Origin: JANXQG01 sp964615095
Lineage (GTDB): Bacteria; Planctomycetota; Planctomycetia; Pirellulales; Thermoguttaceae
Length of the DNA stretch: 64,000 nt
Direction: 5' to 3'
Assembly: GCA_964615095.1 (NCBI GenBank)
Contig: CAZTPX010000006.1
Location: forward strand, 81,573-145,572
Part shown: in pieces, positions 44,358-54,300 of the stretch
Numbering within the stretch: the first letter of the stretch is position 1
Layout of the letters: each line of letters starts with the position of its first letter
Made by a program: the position numbers and the translations under genes
Notes under the pieces: generated by a model
What the model saw: the letters and a program-made list of their open reading frames with translations, nothing else
Database searches by the model: none
Told to the model about the DNA's origin: nothing

Positions 44358-45653
44358 TTACTGCCCCTCCTCCTCCGGCGCCGCACACTCGGCTTCCGCA
44401 GGTATCCCGGACGTCACGTCAGGGAGAATGCCGATCCGCCGGTAGATCGGCCGGATAAATACGCGCAGCGCGGGCAGACGCAGGGCGAAGACCAGCGAGG
44501 CCACCATGCACGTCGCCCCGGCAAGCTGCACCACGTGCGCCACTCCCAGGCGGCTGGCCAGACTGCCCGCCAGCAGGCTTCCCAAGGGGGCCACGCCCAG
44601 AAAGGCCATGGCGTAGAAACTCATCACACGCCCCCGCTTGTCGTCGTCGACGATCGTTTGCAGGACGGTGTTGCTGGCCGCCGTTTCCATCATCAACGCG
44701 AAACCGGTCAACACCAACAACGACATCGAGAGCCATAGTACGCCGGACAACGAGAATTGAATCAGGGCCAGGCCGACAGCCCCGCTGGCCCAAGCGATCT
44801 GCCGTCCCAGGCCCAACACGGTCTTGCGCGAAGCCAGAACCAGTGCCCCCACCAGCGATCCCATGCCCAGCGACGACGTCAAGAGCCCCAGCGTTTGCGG
44901 TCCGCCGTGGAGCACATCCGTGGCAAAGACGGGCAGGAGTACGGTCAAGGGCATGACTGCCAGGTTCACCACGGCCAGGAGCATGAGGATCTCGCGGATG
45001 GGCGGGAAGCCAAAGGCGTAGCGGATACCCTCGCGCAGTTCGTGGAGCACGTGCTGTGGCGGTCTGGCCGGCACGGGCGGCGGCAGCCGCATCACCAGCA
45101 AGGCGGCCAGCACGGCCACGTAGCTCAGCGCGTTGAGCAGGAAGCAGGTGGCCTCGCCCACGGCCGCGATCAGAAAGCCAGCGACCGCCGGCCCCAGAAG
45201 CCGCGCCCCGTTGAACATCGACGAGTTCAGCCCGATCGCGGCCGCCAGGTTCTCGCGGCCTTCCACCATCTGGATGAGAAACGCTTGCCGCGCAGGGATG
45301 TCGAAGGCGTTGACCAGCCCCATGAAGACGCTCAGCAGAAGCACGTGCTCTAAGGCCACCACGCCCGTTCGCGTCAGGACAAAGAGCACCGCGGCCTGCA
45401 GCATGGCCAGGCATTGCGTGGCGATAATCGTGCGGCGGAGGTTCCAGCGATCGGTGTAAACGCCGGCCACCGGGGACAGGAAGAAACTGGGGATCTGGCT
45501 GCAAAAGCCGACCAGCCCCAACAGAAACGTGGAGCCAGTCAGCCGGTAGACCAGCCACATCATGGCCAACTGCTGCATCCAGGTGCCGATCAGCGAAATG
45601 CCCTGGCCGAAGAAGAAAAGCCGGAAGTTGCGATATTTCAGGGCGCTAACCAC
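44358..45653 (-). CDS. MFS exporter (EntS-like)
   Basis: A 431-residue membrane protein of the MFS_3 type, the group of siderophore and drug exporters. It has 'ALKYRNFRLFFFGQGISLIG' at the N-terminus, 'SPVAGVYTDRWNLRRTIIA' in the TM2-TM3 loop and 'FDIPARQAFLIQMVEGRENL' around TM4-5, then 'FLGVAPLGSLLAGSLASRLG' in the second half. GTG 45653 is preferred because AGGAG lies six bases before it; the frame is open further upstream into the preceding gene. It is the last gene of a three-gene unit with the beta-helix and membrane proteins. The substrate is unknown. Confidence 0.85.
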   Translation of the reverse strand: MVSALKYRNFRLFFFGQGISLIGTWMQQLAMMWLVYRLTGSTFLLGLVGFCSQIPSFFLSPVAGVYTDRWNLRRTIIATQCLAMLQAAVLFVLTRTGVVALEHVLLLSVFMGLVNAFDIPARQAFLIQMVEGRENLAAAIGLNSSMFNGARLLGPAVAGFLIAAVGEATCFLLNALSYVAVLAALLVMRLPPPVPARPPQHVLHELREGIRYAFGFPPIREILMLLAVVNLAVMPLTVLLPVFATDVLHGGPQTLGLLTSSLGMGSLVGALVLASRKTVLGLGRQIAWASGAVGLALIQFSLSGVLWLSMSLLVLTGFALMMETAASNTVLQTIVDDDKRGRVMSFYAMAFLGVAPLGSLLAGSLASRLGVAHVVQLAGATCMVASLVFALRLPALRVFIRPIYRRIGILPDVTSGIPAEAECAAPEEEGQ

Positions 45654-45682
45654 GATTCGCTCCTGGGCCGCATTCGAATCGG

Positions 45683-47155
45683 TTACCGGCTCGCCTGGCT
45701 CTTCTGGAAGCAACCGACATCCGGCCGGTCGCCGCGGGGGTTGCCCAGGATGTCGTCCGGCGGCATGCAGGAGGGGTCTGCGGCATGCATGGCAGGACTC
45801 TCTTCGCCCAAGGCCGCATAGCGATCTACCAGCCGCTTGAACTCGCCCCGAATTGTCTTCTGGCCCGAGAGGAAACGGCCCTTCGCCGCGTCCCATCGCG
45901 GCAGCGTCACGCCTTCACCGGGATTGCCGAGTTGCGGATCCACAAGGAGTTTCTTGCTGTCGCGATCGGGGACCAGCACGTCCTTCGTCTCCACGGGGAT
46001 CGTTTTGCCGCCGTTCCAGTAGATGTTGTTGGCAATCGCCTGCTTGCTCCCCGGCGCAAAGACATGGGCATCGCTCATCGTGAAGCGCGGCATGTTGCCG
46101 CTGGGGTCGCACCAGATGTTGTTGGCGAAGGTGAGATCGCCCATGGGCGGGTTCTCGTCGATGCGCAGGCAGACGGCGGCAAAGGCCCCCGACCATTTCA
46201 CGTTCGGGTGCCCCAGGACGGTATTGGCCCGGAACGTAATGCCCCGCAAGCCGCCTTTTAGCAACAGCGTTCCCCAGGACCGCACGGGCGAATGGTGCAG
46301 GAACAGATTGTTCTCGATCATTACCTCCTGCGCCTCGTAAAACGGCTTGCCGTCTTCCCCCAGCAGGAGATAGGCCTGGTCCGGCCTGCCGTCCCAGCCA
46401 AGAAAGATGTTGCGGCGGAAGGCGATGCGCCGCGTGACATTCGGGGTGCTGCCCGAGTTCTTAACCACCACGAATCCCTGGCTGCGGTTGGCGCTGGGCC
46501 GGCCACTGCCGGCGTAGTCGTTGAAGAGCATACTGTCTTCGACGGCGATGTCCACCACGGTGTTGATGTCCAGGTGTTGATCGCCCTCGTGATCGGTCTG
46601 GTTGAAGAAGACGCAGTTGCGAAAGACGATGTGGTGGGTGAAGTCGTTGACTTTGACCATATCGTTGTTGTAGCAATCGTGGATGAGGCAATCGTCGAAG
46701 AGCAGGTGATGGGTTTTCGGCGTGCTGACGTGAATCAGGTATTCGCCCTGTGTCCCGCCCGAGCCGAAAAGTTCCAGGCCGCGGAAGGTGACATTGGCAG
46801 TCGCGTAGCAAGTCAGCAGCCGGTTATGGCCGTGGGGGCTGCACAGGCGGGCGCGGTAGGGATTCTCGGCGCGGATCGTGCATGGCTTGGAGAATTGCCG
46901 GGGCACGGAGAGCGACTGCTCGTACAGGCCGTCCAAGAGCACGATCGTGGAGCCGTCGTCGGCGATCCGCTGCGTGGCCCGTTCGATGGTTTTCCAGGGT
47001 TTCACGCGCGAGCCGTCGCCGGCGGCATCGTTGCCATTGACCGCAACATAGTAGGTGCCGGCCAGGCTGTTCTGGGTGGTCCAGCAGAAGAGCGCTAGGA
47101 CCACGGCGAGACGCAGAAGGGAAATTGTCATTGCCGATTGCTCTTTCTGTTTCAT
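45683..47155 (-). CDS. secreted right-handed parallel beta-helix protein
   Basis: A 490-residue exported protein with a signal peptide ('LLRLAVVLALFCWTTQNSLAG'). It opens with 'TYYVAVNGNDAAGDGSRVKP', the usual entry to pectate-lyase-like/DUF1565 beta-helix proteins, followed by rungs such as 'HLLFDDCLIHDCYNNDMVKV', 'HIVFRNCVFFNQTDHEGDQ' and 'LTFANNIWCDPSGNMP'. No polysaccharide-lyase catalytic residues can be assigned. ATG 47155 has AGGA six bases before it; ATG 47161 is also possible. It is followed 29 bases later by the MFS exporter. Confidence 0.85.
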   Translation of the reverse strand: MKQKEQSAMTISLLRLAVVLALFCWTTQNSLAGTYYVAVNGNDAAGDGSRVKPWKTIERATQRIADDGSTIVLLDGLYEQSLSVPRQFSKPCTIRAENPYRARLCSPHGHNRLLTCYATANVTFRGLELFGSGGTQGEYLIHVSTPKTHHLLFDDCLIHDCYNNDMVKVNDFTHHIVFRNCVFFNQTDHEGDQHLDINTVVDIAVEDSMLFNDYAGSGRPSANRSQGFVVVKNSGSTPNVTRRIAFRRNIFLGWDGRPDQAYLLLGEDGKPFYEAQEVMIENNLFLHHSPVRSWGTLLLKGGLRGITFRANTVLGHPNVKWSGAFAAVCLRIDENPPMGDLTFANNIWCDPSGNMPRFTMSDAHVFAPGSKQAIANNIYWNGGKTIPVETKDVLVPDRDSKKLLVDPQLGNPGEGVTLPRWDAAKGRFLSGQKTIRGEFKRLVDRYAALGEESPAMHAADPSCMPPDDILGNPRGDRPDVGCFQKSQASR

Positions 47156-47182
47156 AACCATTCCTGCATCTGGGCGATTTAC

Positions 47183-47956
47183 CTAACTGGCGGCGAAGAA
47201 CCAGACCAGCACGCTCTCGTCCGCAGTCGCCGGTTCGTCAAGCTTGATGTCCAGCCGCGCGCCGTAGGGCAAGACCTGAGCCGCCTTGATGCGGCAGTCG
47301 GGGCCGGAAACCGCTTCGGCCTGCACCCGCGGCATCTGGGCAAAGGATGGGCAGAAGGCCACGTGCAGGTTGCCCGTGCGCTGCCCCGCAACCAGTCGCA
47401 CGCGCAGCCAGCCGGACAATTCCTGGCTGTCTTCCGCCGTAGTGCGGAGCGTAAGCTGCTGCAAGACGTTGGCCTCAGGCTGCACAGGCTCCGACTCCGC
47501 GTTCAGATCGCCGTCGGCCGGCGGCGGGGCAAGGGGTGGCCTGACCGTCAAGTCCTTCCCGGCCGGCCGTCTCACCGGCAGCATCTTCCGCCAGGCCAGC
47601 AGCTCTCCGCCGACGATTGCCGACCAAAACAGCAACAGGGCTGCGGGATGGCTGTCCGGCAGCGAGAGCGACACAGCCAGAGCAAGGATCGCCAGGGAGA
47701 TCAGGATGCTCGCGGCAAGCGACCACCCCCTGTGGATCGGCGCGCGGGCGGTCCACGCCAGCACTGCCAACAGCAGGCCGGCGACAACCAGGGGAAAAGG
47801 CCCCAGCGGTGTGTGCAGCGCGCCGGCCAGCCTGCGCACGACGACAAAGACGGCCACGACGGCCACCAGCGCCGCCACGGCCGATCGCAGATACTGGGCC
47901 ATGTCCGCTGTCGCGAACATTGGCCGGCAAGGCGCTCGATCCGTGTGGGCAAACAT
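47183..47956 (-). CDS. membrane protein of unknown function
   Basis: A 257-residue protein. Residues ~18-120 contain about four hydrophobic helices ('VAALVAVVAVFVVVRRLAG', 'LVVAGLLLAVLAWTA', 'AASILISLAILALAVSLSL', 'LLLFWSAIVGGELLAW'). The remainder is a soluble domain with strand-like segments ('LRVRLVAGQRTGNLHVAFCP', 'LDEPATADESVLVWFFAAS'). No family is recognised. It is transcribed with the beta-helix protein, 27 bases upstream of it, so the three genes probably act together at the envelope. Confidence 0.7.
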   Translation of the reverse strand: MFAHTDRAPCRPMFATADMAQYLRSAVAALVAVVAVFVVVRRLAGALHTPLGPFPLVVAGLLLAVLAWTARAPIHRGWSLAASILISLAILALAVSLSLPDSHPAALLLFWSAIVGGELLAWRKMLPVRRPAGKDLTVRPPLAPPPADGDLNAESEPVQPEANVLQQLTLRTTAEDSQELSGWLRVRLVAGQRTGNLHVAFCPSFAQMPRVQAEAVSGPDCRIKAAQVLPYGARLDIKLDEPATADESVLVWFFAAS

Positions 47957-48026
47957 GGTTAGCACCCCCGACGAACTGCGTAAGATAACTTTACCCACGA
48001 ACCGTAGGGTGGGGCTGTATCCCAAT

Positions 48027-48170
48027 GCCGAAATCCGAAAAACGAAACCCGAAATCTCAAACAAATCAGAAATCGTAAGTCGCAAAATTCGAAACGGCTG
48101 TTTCCTGCCTTTGAATTTCTTGCTTTGATTTTGTTTCGTATTTCGACATTCGTATTTCGTATTTTCTTTC
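48027..48170. repeat. CGAAATC/GATTTCG-rich inverted repeat region
   Basis: CCGAAATCCGAAAAACGAAAC… near 48027 is mirrored by …CGTATTTCGACATTCGTATT towards 48160. Similar CGAAAT-rich arms flank the OPT gene at 21619-21727. It fills most of the gap between the membrane-protein and metK genes. Confidence 0.75.
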
Positions 48171-48199
48171 TCTGTGGTACTCGCACCATCCTGCAAGCC

Positions 48200-48227
48200 A
48201 GGAACGCCACGGAGGGCATTCCCTACA
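48200..48227. repeat. GGAACGCC-family element supplying the metK stop codon
   Basis: AGGAACGCCACGGAGGGCAT on the + strand ends with TCCCTACAG, and its complement begins CTGTAGGGAATGCCCTCCGT. The metK stop (TAG, 48223-48225 on the minus strand) is formed inside CTGTAGGG. This is a half-sized copy of the element at 1281-1367. Confidence 0.8.
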
Positions 48228-49386
48228 GGGCCTTGGCCAGGCTGGCCGCCAGGTCGGTCTTCTCCCAGGTGAATTCCGGCTCGTTGCGGCCGAAGTGGCC
48301 GCCCGAAGCCGTCTTCTGATAAATCGGCCGGCGCAGGTCCAGGTGCCGGATGATGCCGCTGGGCGTGAGCGGGAAATGCTCGCGCACCAAGGCCACCAGC
48401 CGCTCGTCGGGCAACTTGCCGGTACCTTCCGAATCGACCCGCACGCTGACCGGATCGGAGACACCGATGGCGTAGGCCAATTGCACCTCGCAACGGTCGG
48501 CCAGACCCGAGGCTACGACGTTCTTGGCCACGTAGCGGGCCATGTAGGCCGCGCTGCGATCGACCTTCGTGGGGTCCTTGCCGCTGAAGGCCCCGCCACC
48601 GTGGCGTGCCCAGCCGCCATAGGTGTCGACGATGATCTTCCGCCCCGTCAGGCCGCAGTCGCCGTGCGGACCGCCCACGACAAACCGGCCGGTCGGGTTG
48701 ATGTGGTACGTCACCGGCTTGGCGACCAGTTCCTTGGGCAGGACCGGATCGATGATCTGGCCGATCACATACTCGCGGATCTGCTCGTGCGTAACCTCGG
48801 GGCTGTGCTGCGTGGAGACCACGACCGTGTCCACGCGGACCGGCTTGTTCCCGCAGAACTCGATGGTCACTTGGCTCTTGCTGTCGGGTCGCAGCCAGTC
48901 GACTTCCTTGGCGAAACGGGCGGCGGTCAGCCGCGCCAGGATGCGGTGCGACAAGGCGATGGGCAAGGGCATCAGTTCCGGCGTGTCGTTGCAGGCATAG
49001 CCGAACATCAATCCCTGGTCGCCGGCCCCTATTTCCTTGCCCTTGGCCGCATCCTCGTTCACGCCCTGGGCGATGTCTGGGCTTTGCCGGTCCAGAGAGA
49101 GCAGCACCGCGCAGGTGTTGGCGGAAATGCCGTGTTCGTCGTCGATATAGCCAACTTCGCGAATCACGCGACGGACCACTTCCGCGTAGTCGATCGTGGC
49201 CCTGGTGGTAATCTCGCCCGCGACCACCGCCATGCCGGTGGTAACCAGGGTCTCGCAGGCAACGCGGCTGAAGGGGTCCTTGGCAAACAGGGCATCGAGA
49301 ACACCGTCGGAAATCTGGTCGGCGAGTTTGTCGGGGTGTCCCATACTGACCGACTCGCTAGTGAACAAGAACTTGCCCTGCGCCAC
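48223..49386 (-). CDS. metK: S-adenosylmethionine synthetase
   Basis: A 387-residue cytoplasmic enzyme that makes S-adenosylmethionine from methionine and ATP. It has 'FTSESVSMGHPDKLADQISD' at the start, 'GAGDQGLMFGYACNDTPELM' (MetK signature) and 'GGAFSGKDPTKVDRSAAYMA' (second signature) with 'DTYGGWARHGGGAFSG' just before it. GTG 49386 has GGAGGG seven bases upstream; the frame is open 14 codons further but no ribosome site is there. The last codon and TAG abut a GGAACGCC-type repeat. Confidence 0.96.
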   Translation of the reverse strand: MAQGKFLFTSESVSMGHPDKLADQISDGVLDALFAKDPFSRVACETLVTTGMAVVAGEITTRATIDYAEVVRRVIREVGYIDDEHGISANTCAVLLSLDRQSPDIAQGVNEDAAKGKEIGAGDQGLMFGYACNDTPELMPLPIALSHRILARLTAARFAKEVDWLRPDSKSQVTIEFCGNKPVRVDTVVVSTQHSPEVTHEQIREYVIGQIIDPVLPKELVAKPVTYHINPTGRFVVGGPHGDCGLTGRKIIVDTYGGWARHGGGAFSGKDPTKVDRSAAYMARYVAKNVVASGLADRCEVQLAYAIGVSDPVSVRVDSEGTGKLPDERLVALVREHFPLTPSGIIRHLDLRRPIYQKTASGGHFGRNEPEFTWEKTDLAASLAKAL

Positions 49387-49533
49387 GTGAAAACCCTCCA
49401 AGATAACTAATGTTTCAATAAAGTTCACCTCACTAGCGATCTTTGCCCTGTGAAGTAAAGCTCAATTATATCTGGCCGGTGAGACTACCTGCAAGCACCC
49501 CGCCGCGGCCAGGGGGAGAACTGCAAAGTCCTT

Positions 49534-49624
49534 CGTAGCACGGAATTTATCCCGTGACCTTGCCCTTCTTAGACGGAATGAATTCCGTGCTACGGAGGGC
49601 TGACGGAGTGAATTACGTGCTACG
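49534..49624. repeat. CGTAGCACGGAATT palindromic repeats
   Basis: CGTAGCACGGAATTT (49534-49548) pairs with AATTCCGTGCTACG (49581-49594), and a third related arm AATTACGTGCTACGG lies at 49610-49624. They sit in the 248-base gap upstream of metK, just after the GNAT-like gene. Confidence 0.8.
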
Positions 49625-49634
49625 GAGAGCTGTC

Positions 49635-50837
49635 TCAGGCAAGCTGCGGAACTGCCTCACGGACACTCCGGACGGGAGCGGCAACGGCATCGGGCATGAC
49701 GACGGCGCATTCTTGCGGCGTCCAACTATAGATGCGATAGCGCTTGACCAGATTGGCACCGCCCTTTTCCAGGCTGCCGCGCGACGAACGATTGGATTCC
49801 AGGACCCAGGAGAACTCGACATTCTCCACGCCGGACGCCAGGGCGGCCGGCGCCATGGCGCGCAGCAGCACGAGGGGAACGCCCAAGCGCTGATACTCGG
49901 GTGCCACGTGGGTGTTGAGCACGCGCAGGCAGTTGATCTGCCGCCGGCCTCCCAGCAGCCGCAAGAAGCCGAAGGGGAACAAACGACCGCCGATCTGCTT
50001 CAGGCGCTGGTTATAGTCCGGCAGGCCGATGGTGAAGGCCACGAATCTCCCATCGATCTCCGCGGCGAGCGTGAATTCCGGCACCAGCAGGTGTCGTATC
50101 TGGCGGACGAGGTAGCGGACCTCGTCGCACGAAATGGGCACGAATCCCCAGTGGTCGGTCATCGACCGGTTGTAGATGTCCGTCAAGGAATCGATATTGG
50201 CCAATAGGTCGCGCTGGGACAGTCGCCGCACGCCAATCTGAAAACGCTCGGCGATCTGTTCGGCCACCGGTTTCAAACGCGCGTCAATCCGTGGAAGCAT
50301 GCCGACATGGCCGCCGTAGGCCAGCAGATCTTGCTTCTTGCAAAAACCCCAGGTCTCTAAGAGCCGTGCGTAGTAGGGCGGGTTGTACGTCGTAAGAAAC
50401 ACCGGCGACTCGTCAAAACCCGCGACCAGCAAACCGGCCGTGTATTCGAAACCGGGGTTCACCGGCCCGCACAAGGAACTTATGCCCCGCACGGAAAACC
50501 ACTCGCGGACCTCGTCCAGCAGGGCATTGGCGACGTCCTGATCGTCGATGCACTCGAAGAATCCGAAGAAACCGACCGCCTGCTGGTGGTACTCGTTATG
50601 CGACCAATTCAACACCGACGCAACGCGACCGCAGACGGCGCCGTCGCGAAACGCCAGGAAAGTCCGCGCCTGGGCCGACTTGTAAAAGGGATGCGGGCGG
50701 TAGCCCAGCAGCGATCGTTGCACGCTTCGCACCGGCGGCACCCAGTTGGCATCGCGCGCGTAGAGAACTCGCGGCAGATCCAGAAATTGGTCCTCTTGCC
50801 GCCGGTTGGTTACGGCTACCACGGAAATCGACGCCAT
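49635..50837 (-). CDS. GNAT-like acyltransferase-type protein
   Basis: A 400-residue cytoplasmic protein of a family found in several bacterial phyla, with two GNAT-like halves. 'AFRDGAVCGRVASVLNWSHN' is a typical GNAT beta-strand turn, and 'NPPYYARLLETWGFCKKQDL' is the motif seen near the acyl-CoA side. 'LNTHVAPEYQRLGVPLVLLR' resembles the acetyl-CoA-binding R/Q-x-x-G loop, and 'WVLESNRSSRGSLEKGG' the late strand. The acyl donor and substrate are unknown. ATG 50837 has AGGAG ten bases upstream and is preferred over the longer frame. Confidence 0.7.
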   Translation of the reverse strand: MASISVVAVTNRRQEDQFLDLPRVLYARDANWVPPVRSVQRSLLGYRPHPFYKSAQARTFLAFRDGAVCGRVASVLNWSHNEYHQQAVGFFGFFECIDDQDVANALLDEVREWFSVRGISSLCGPVNPGFEYTAGLLVAGFDESPVFLTTYNPPYYARLLETWGFCKKQDLLAYGGHVGMLPRIDARLKPVAEQIAERFQIGVRRLSQRDLLANIDSLTDIYNRSMTDHWGFVPISCDEVRYLVRQIRHLLVPEFTLAAEIDGRFVAFTIGLPDYNQRLKQIGGRLFPFGFLRLLGGRRQINCLRVLNTHVAPEYQRLGVPLVLLRAMAPAALASGVENVEFSWVLESNRSSRGSLEKGGANLVKRYRIYSWTPQECAVVMPDAVAAPVRSVREAVPQLA

Positions 50838-51306
50838 CACAGTGCTCCTGCCCAAAAACACCGCTGAAAACCCAGCGCGATCGCTTCACGATACGCACTT
50901 ATGTTAAATACTCAGCGCTGCAATAGTTTAGCACTTTTTAGAACAAAATCTGTGTTACACCCCCCGAATGTGCTTGCTATTCTTGTTGATTCCGTAATAT
51001 TCTAACGATTATTGGAGAAGTTCTGACATCGCTTATGGCGTAGGTTGTCTTCCCAGTGCTGGGAAAGGACTCGCTGTCAGAGGCTATCCGAGAAGCCTCC
51101 CCGCTCCCAGAGGGAGGGGACATGTCAGGGAACCTTCTGCGGTCGGCAAACGTCTAAATCTCGCTCTTCCCTTTCGAGAACGGAGTTCATTCCGCTTGTT
51201 CTACGAGAAAGGCGTGCTGTGAGTTCCGTTTTACGAAGCCGTAAGGTAAGATATTGCAAGGACTTCTGACCGTTTGCTTCCCTCATCGCCTGCTTGGAGT
51301 CGAATT
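50838..51306. other. divergent intergenic region upstream of the alpha-2-macroglobulin-like gene
   Basis: This 470-base gap separates the GNAT-like gene (-) from the macroglobulin-like gene (+). About 50900-51020 is clearly A/T-rich and contains TTGCTA-N17-ATATTC, a loose sigma70-like promoter on the + strand. A GC-rich hairpin (CTCCC…GGGAG) lies at about 51100-51120. No convincing open frame was found. Confidence 0.35.
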
Positions 51307-54300
51307 ATGAAATCGCGTCGTTGGCCGTTTCAATTATTTGCTTCTCTTTCCGTACTGGTTGGCATAGTCCTGCCGGTCGCCACGCATGCGGCGGCAGAAA
51401 AGCCTTCGGCCGATGTCCCGCTGGTGGCCGACAAGGTCCGCGAGGCCATGCAGGACCGCCGCTATGCGGATGCTGTCATGGCCATCGACGAAGCCGTCCA
51501 GGCCAAAGACGCGCCCCGCGATTACCTGTTCTACCTTAAGGGTCGCGCCCTACACTTGGATGGAAAGTACGACGAGGCCATTGCCGTCTTCGACCAGCTT
51601 GGCAAGGAGCCGAAAAACCCCTGGGCACGCCGGGCGCGCTTTGCCAAGGCGGTGGCATTGGCCCGCAAGGGCGACTTCCGCAGCGCCGAGTTGATCTATC
51701 GGGCCGAGGCGGAGTACCTGCTTTCCACCGATCGCAAGCAGCAGATCGCCGACATCTACTTGGAATTCGCCGACACTTATTTCAAGCCGCCCAAAGAAGA
51801 TCAGAAGCCCGACTACGCCAAGGCCTTGGATTTCTACAAGAAGGCATTGGAAACCGGGGCCAAGCCGGAACGACAAATCGAGATTGAGTTGCTTGTCGGC
51901 CAATGCCTGCAGAATCTTAACAAGCAGGCCGAAGCGGCCGCGGCATTCGAGAAGTTCAGCAAGGACCATCCCACAAGCCCATTGGATATCGAGGCCCGCT
52001 ATCGGTTGGGCCAGTGCCGCCTGGCGGAAGGCAACGCCCACGAGTCCCGGCGGGTCTGGCAAGACCTGCTGGCCAAGTACGTCGATTCGCAGTCGCCCCG
52101 GGTGGCCGACGCCCAGTTCGATCTGTCGCGGACGTGGAACATCCCCAACCCGGGCAACGACGAGCAATTGAACCTGGGCACCGCCGCCTTGCGGGCGTTC
52201 CTGGAACGCTTCCCCAAGCACGCCCATGCCGGCCAGGCCCATTTGGAGATCGCCCAGAGCTATCTCAACCGCGGCCGACCGGGCGATGCGGTCACTGCCT
52301 TGAAGCAGTTCCTCGCCGATCCCCGCTGCCGCGAGTGCAAGGAATTGCCCGACGCACAGAACCTGTTGGGCCGCGCCTACCAATCCCAGAAGGAATATGT
52401 CCAGGCCCTGGCGGCCTGGCGGGAGTTCCTGGCCAAGTACCCGGCCCATAATGCCTGGAGCGCCGTGCAACAGGCGATCGTGGAGACCGAATACCTCATG
52501 GCCTGCGACCAGTTCGTGGCCAAGAAGTATGCCGAGGCCAACAAGCTGTTTGGCGAGTTTCTGGTCAAGTACCCTCTCGACAGCCGCGCCCCCGCGATCC
52601 TCTTGCTCATGAACCAGCAGAACATCGCCGAGGAGAAGTGGGACGAAGCGATTTCCGCTTGGCGGCGGCTGGTCTCAAAGTATCCGGGTACGAACCAGGC
52701 TTCGCGGGCACAGTACTTGATCGGCGCTACACTGGAACAGAAGCTGGGCAAGCTGGAAGAGGCCCTGGAGGAATATCGCAAGGTCACCTGGGGTTCGGCC
52801 ATGGGCGATGCCCAGGTGGCCGCTGCACGGCTGACAGCCAAGACGATGACCGTCGCGACCGAGCGGGTCTTCCGCAGCGACGAGACGCCGAAGCTGAAAC
52901 TGGTGACACGGAACATCGAGACGGTGACGGTCCGCGCCTACAAGGTCGACCTGGAGACCTACTTCCGCAAGATGCACCTGGCCCGGGGCGTGGAAAGCCT
53001 CGACATCAGCCTCATCGACCCCGATCGGACGTTCGAGTTCAAAGTGCCCGAGTACGTTAAGCACCAGGAGATCGAGAGTCAGATTGAAGTGCCGCTGCCT
53101 AAGAGCAGTCAGCCTGGAAAGGCTGATCTACGTGGCGGGGTGATGGCCATTACCGTCAGCAGCAAGGCCCTGGAGGCCACGACGATGGTCGTCCAGAGCG
53201 ATCTGGACGTGATTGTGAAGAGTTCGCGCGACGAGATCTTTGTCTTCGCCGAGAACATGCTTACGGGCAAACCCTGGCCGAATGTGCGGCTCCTGGTTTC
53301 CAACGGACGCGAAGTCATCGGCGAGGGAACGACCGACAAGGACGGCGTGTTCCGCAAGAACTACAAGGATCTGCCGGCCAGCACGAGTTTTGCGCCGACC
53401 GTGTCTGCTGTGCCCATGAATGCGCCCCCGGGCGGCGTGATCCCGGCACAACCCGCGCCCCGCGCTTATACTCCATCGACTGGCAATGGGCCAGCCCCTG
53501 CGCCACCAGATGTTTCGCCGCTGCTTCCCGACGCGCCGGCAATCTACCCTGCGCCCAATGCCCCGGAGACTCCTGCAACAGTTCTTCCGACGCCGCCATC
53601 CGAGGCACCGCTGCCGGGAACCATCCCTGCGCCCAACACACCAGAGACTCCTGCACCGAAGCCACCGGATGACCCGTTCGGTGGAACGCCGGCACCCGCA
53701 GCGCCACCACCGGCAACCCGTGCCGTGCCGGCAGACAGCAATCCATTCTCTGCCTACGAACCCGCGCCGGTGCAAGTCGTCGCAGATCCGCAAGCGGCGG
53801 CCACGCCGGACACGAGCCAGGCTGAGCCGGCGTACCGACCGGGAAGCATGAGAACATCAGCGCCGGCCGCGCCCGCCGTCGCCGTTGGCTCCGGGTTAAA
53901 CGCGGCGGCGCCAGCGGTGCAGAAAGCGGCGGTCGAACGCCGCGGCGTGCCGATCGATTCCAACGACGTTCGCGTCTTCGCCGTCTTCGAAAACAACGTG
54001 GCCTCGAACATGCTCAACCTGCAAGGGGTCGGCGTCGCCCAGGGACTGACCGACAAGGGCTACATCTACACCGATCGGCCGGCCTATCGTGCCGGGCAAC
54101 TGGTGAACATCCGCGGCTGCCTCCGCCGCGCGGCCGACGATGCCTACGTGATCGACAAGGACAAGCCCTATACGGTCGATGTCTTCGACGCCCGCAATCG
54201 GCCCATCCGCCAGGACAAGGTAAAACTCGACGCCTTTGGCAGCTTCCACGCCCACTTCGTCCTGCCGCCTAACAGCCCCCAGGGCCAGTATCGCGTGCTT

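Noticed and set aside
49387..49550. Possible S-adenosylmethionine riboswitch upstream of metK
   Set aside because: None of the SAM riboswitch core motifs could be recognised; the region contains a CGTAGCACGG palindromic repeat and little else.
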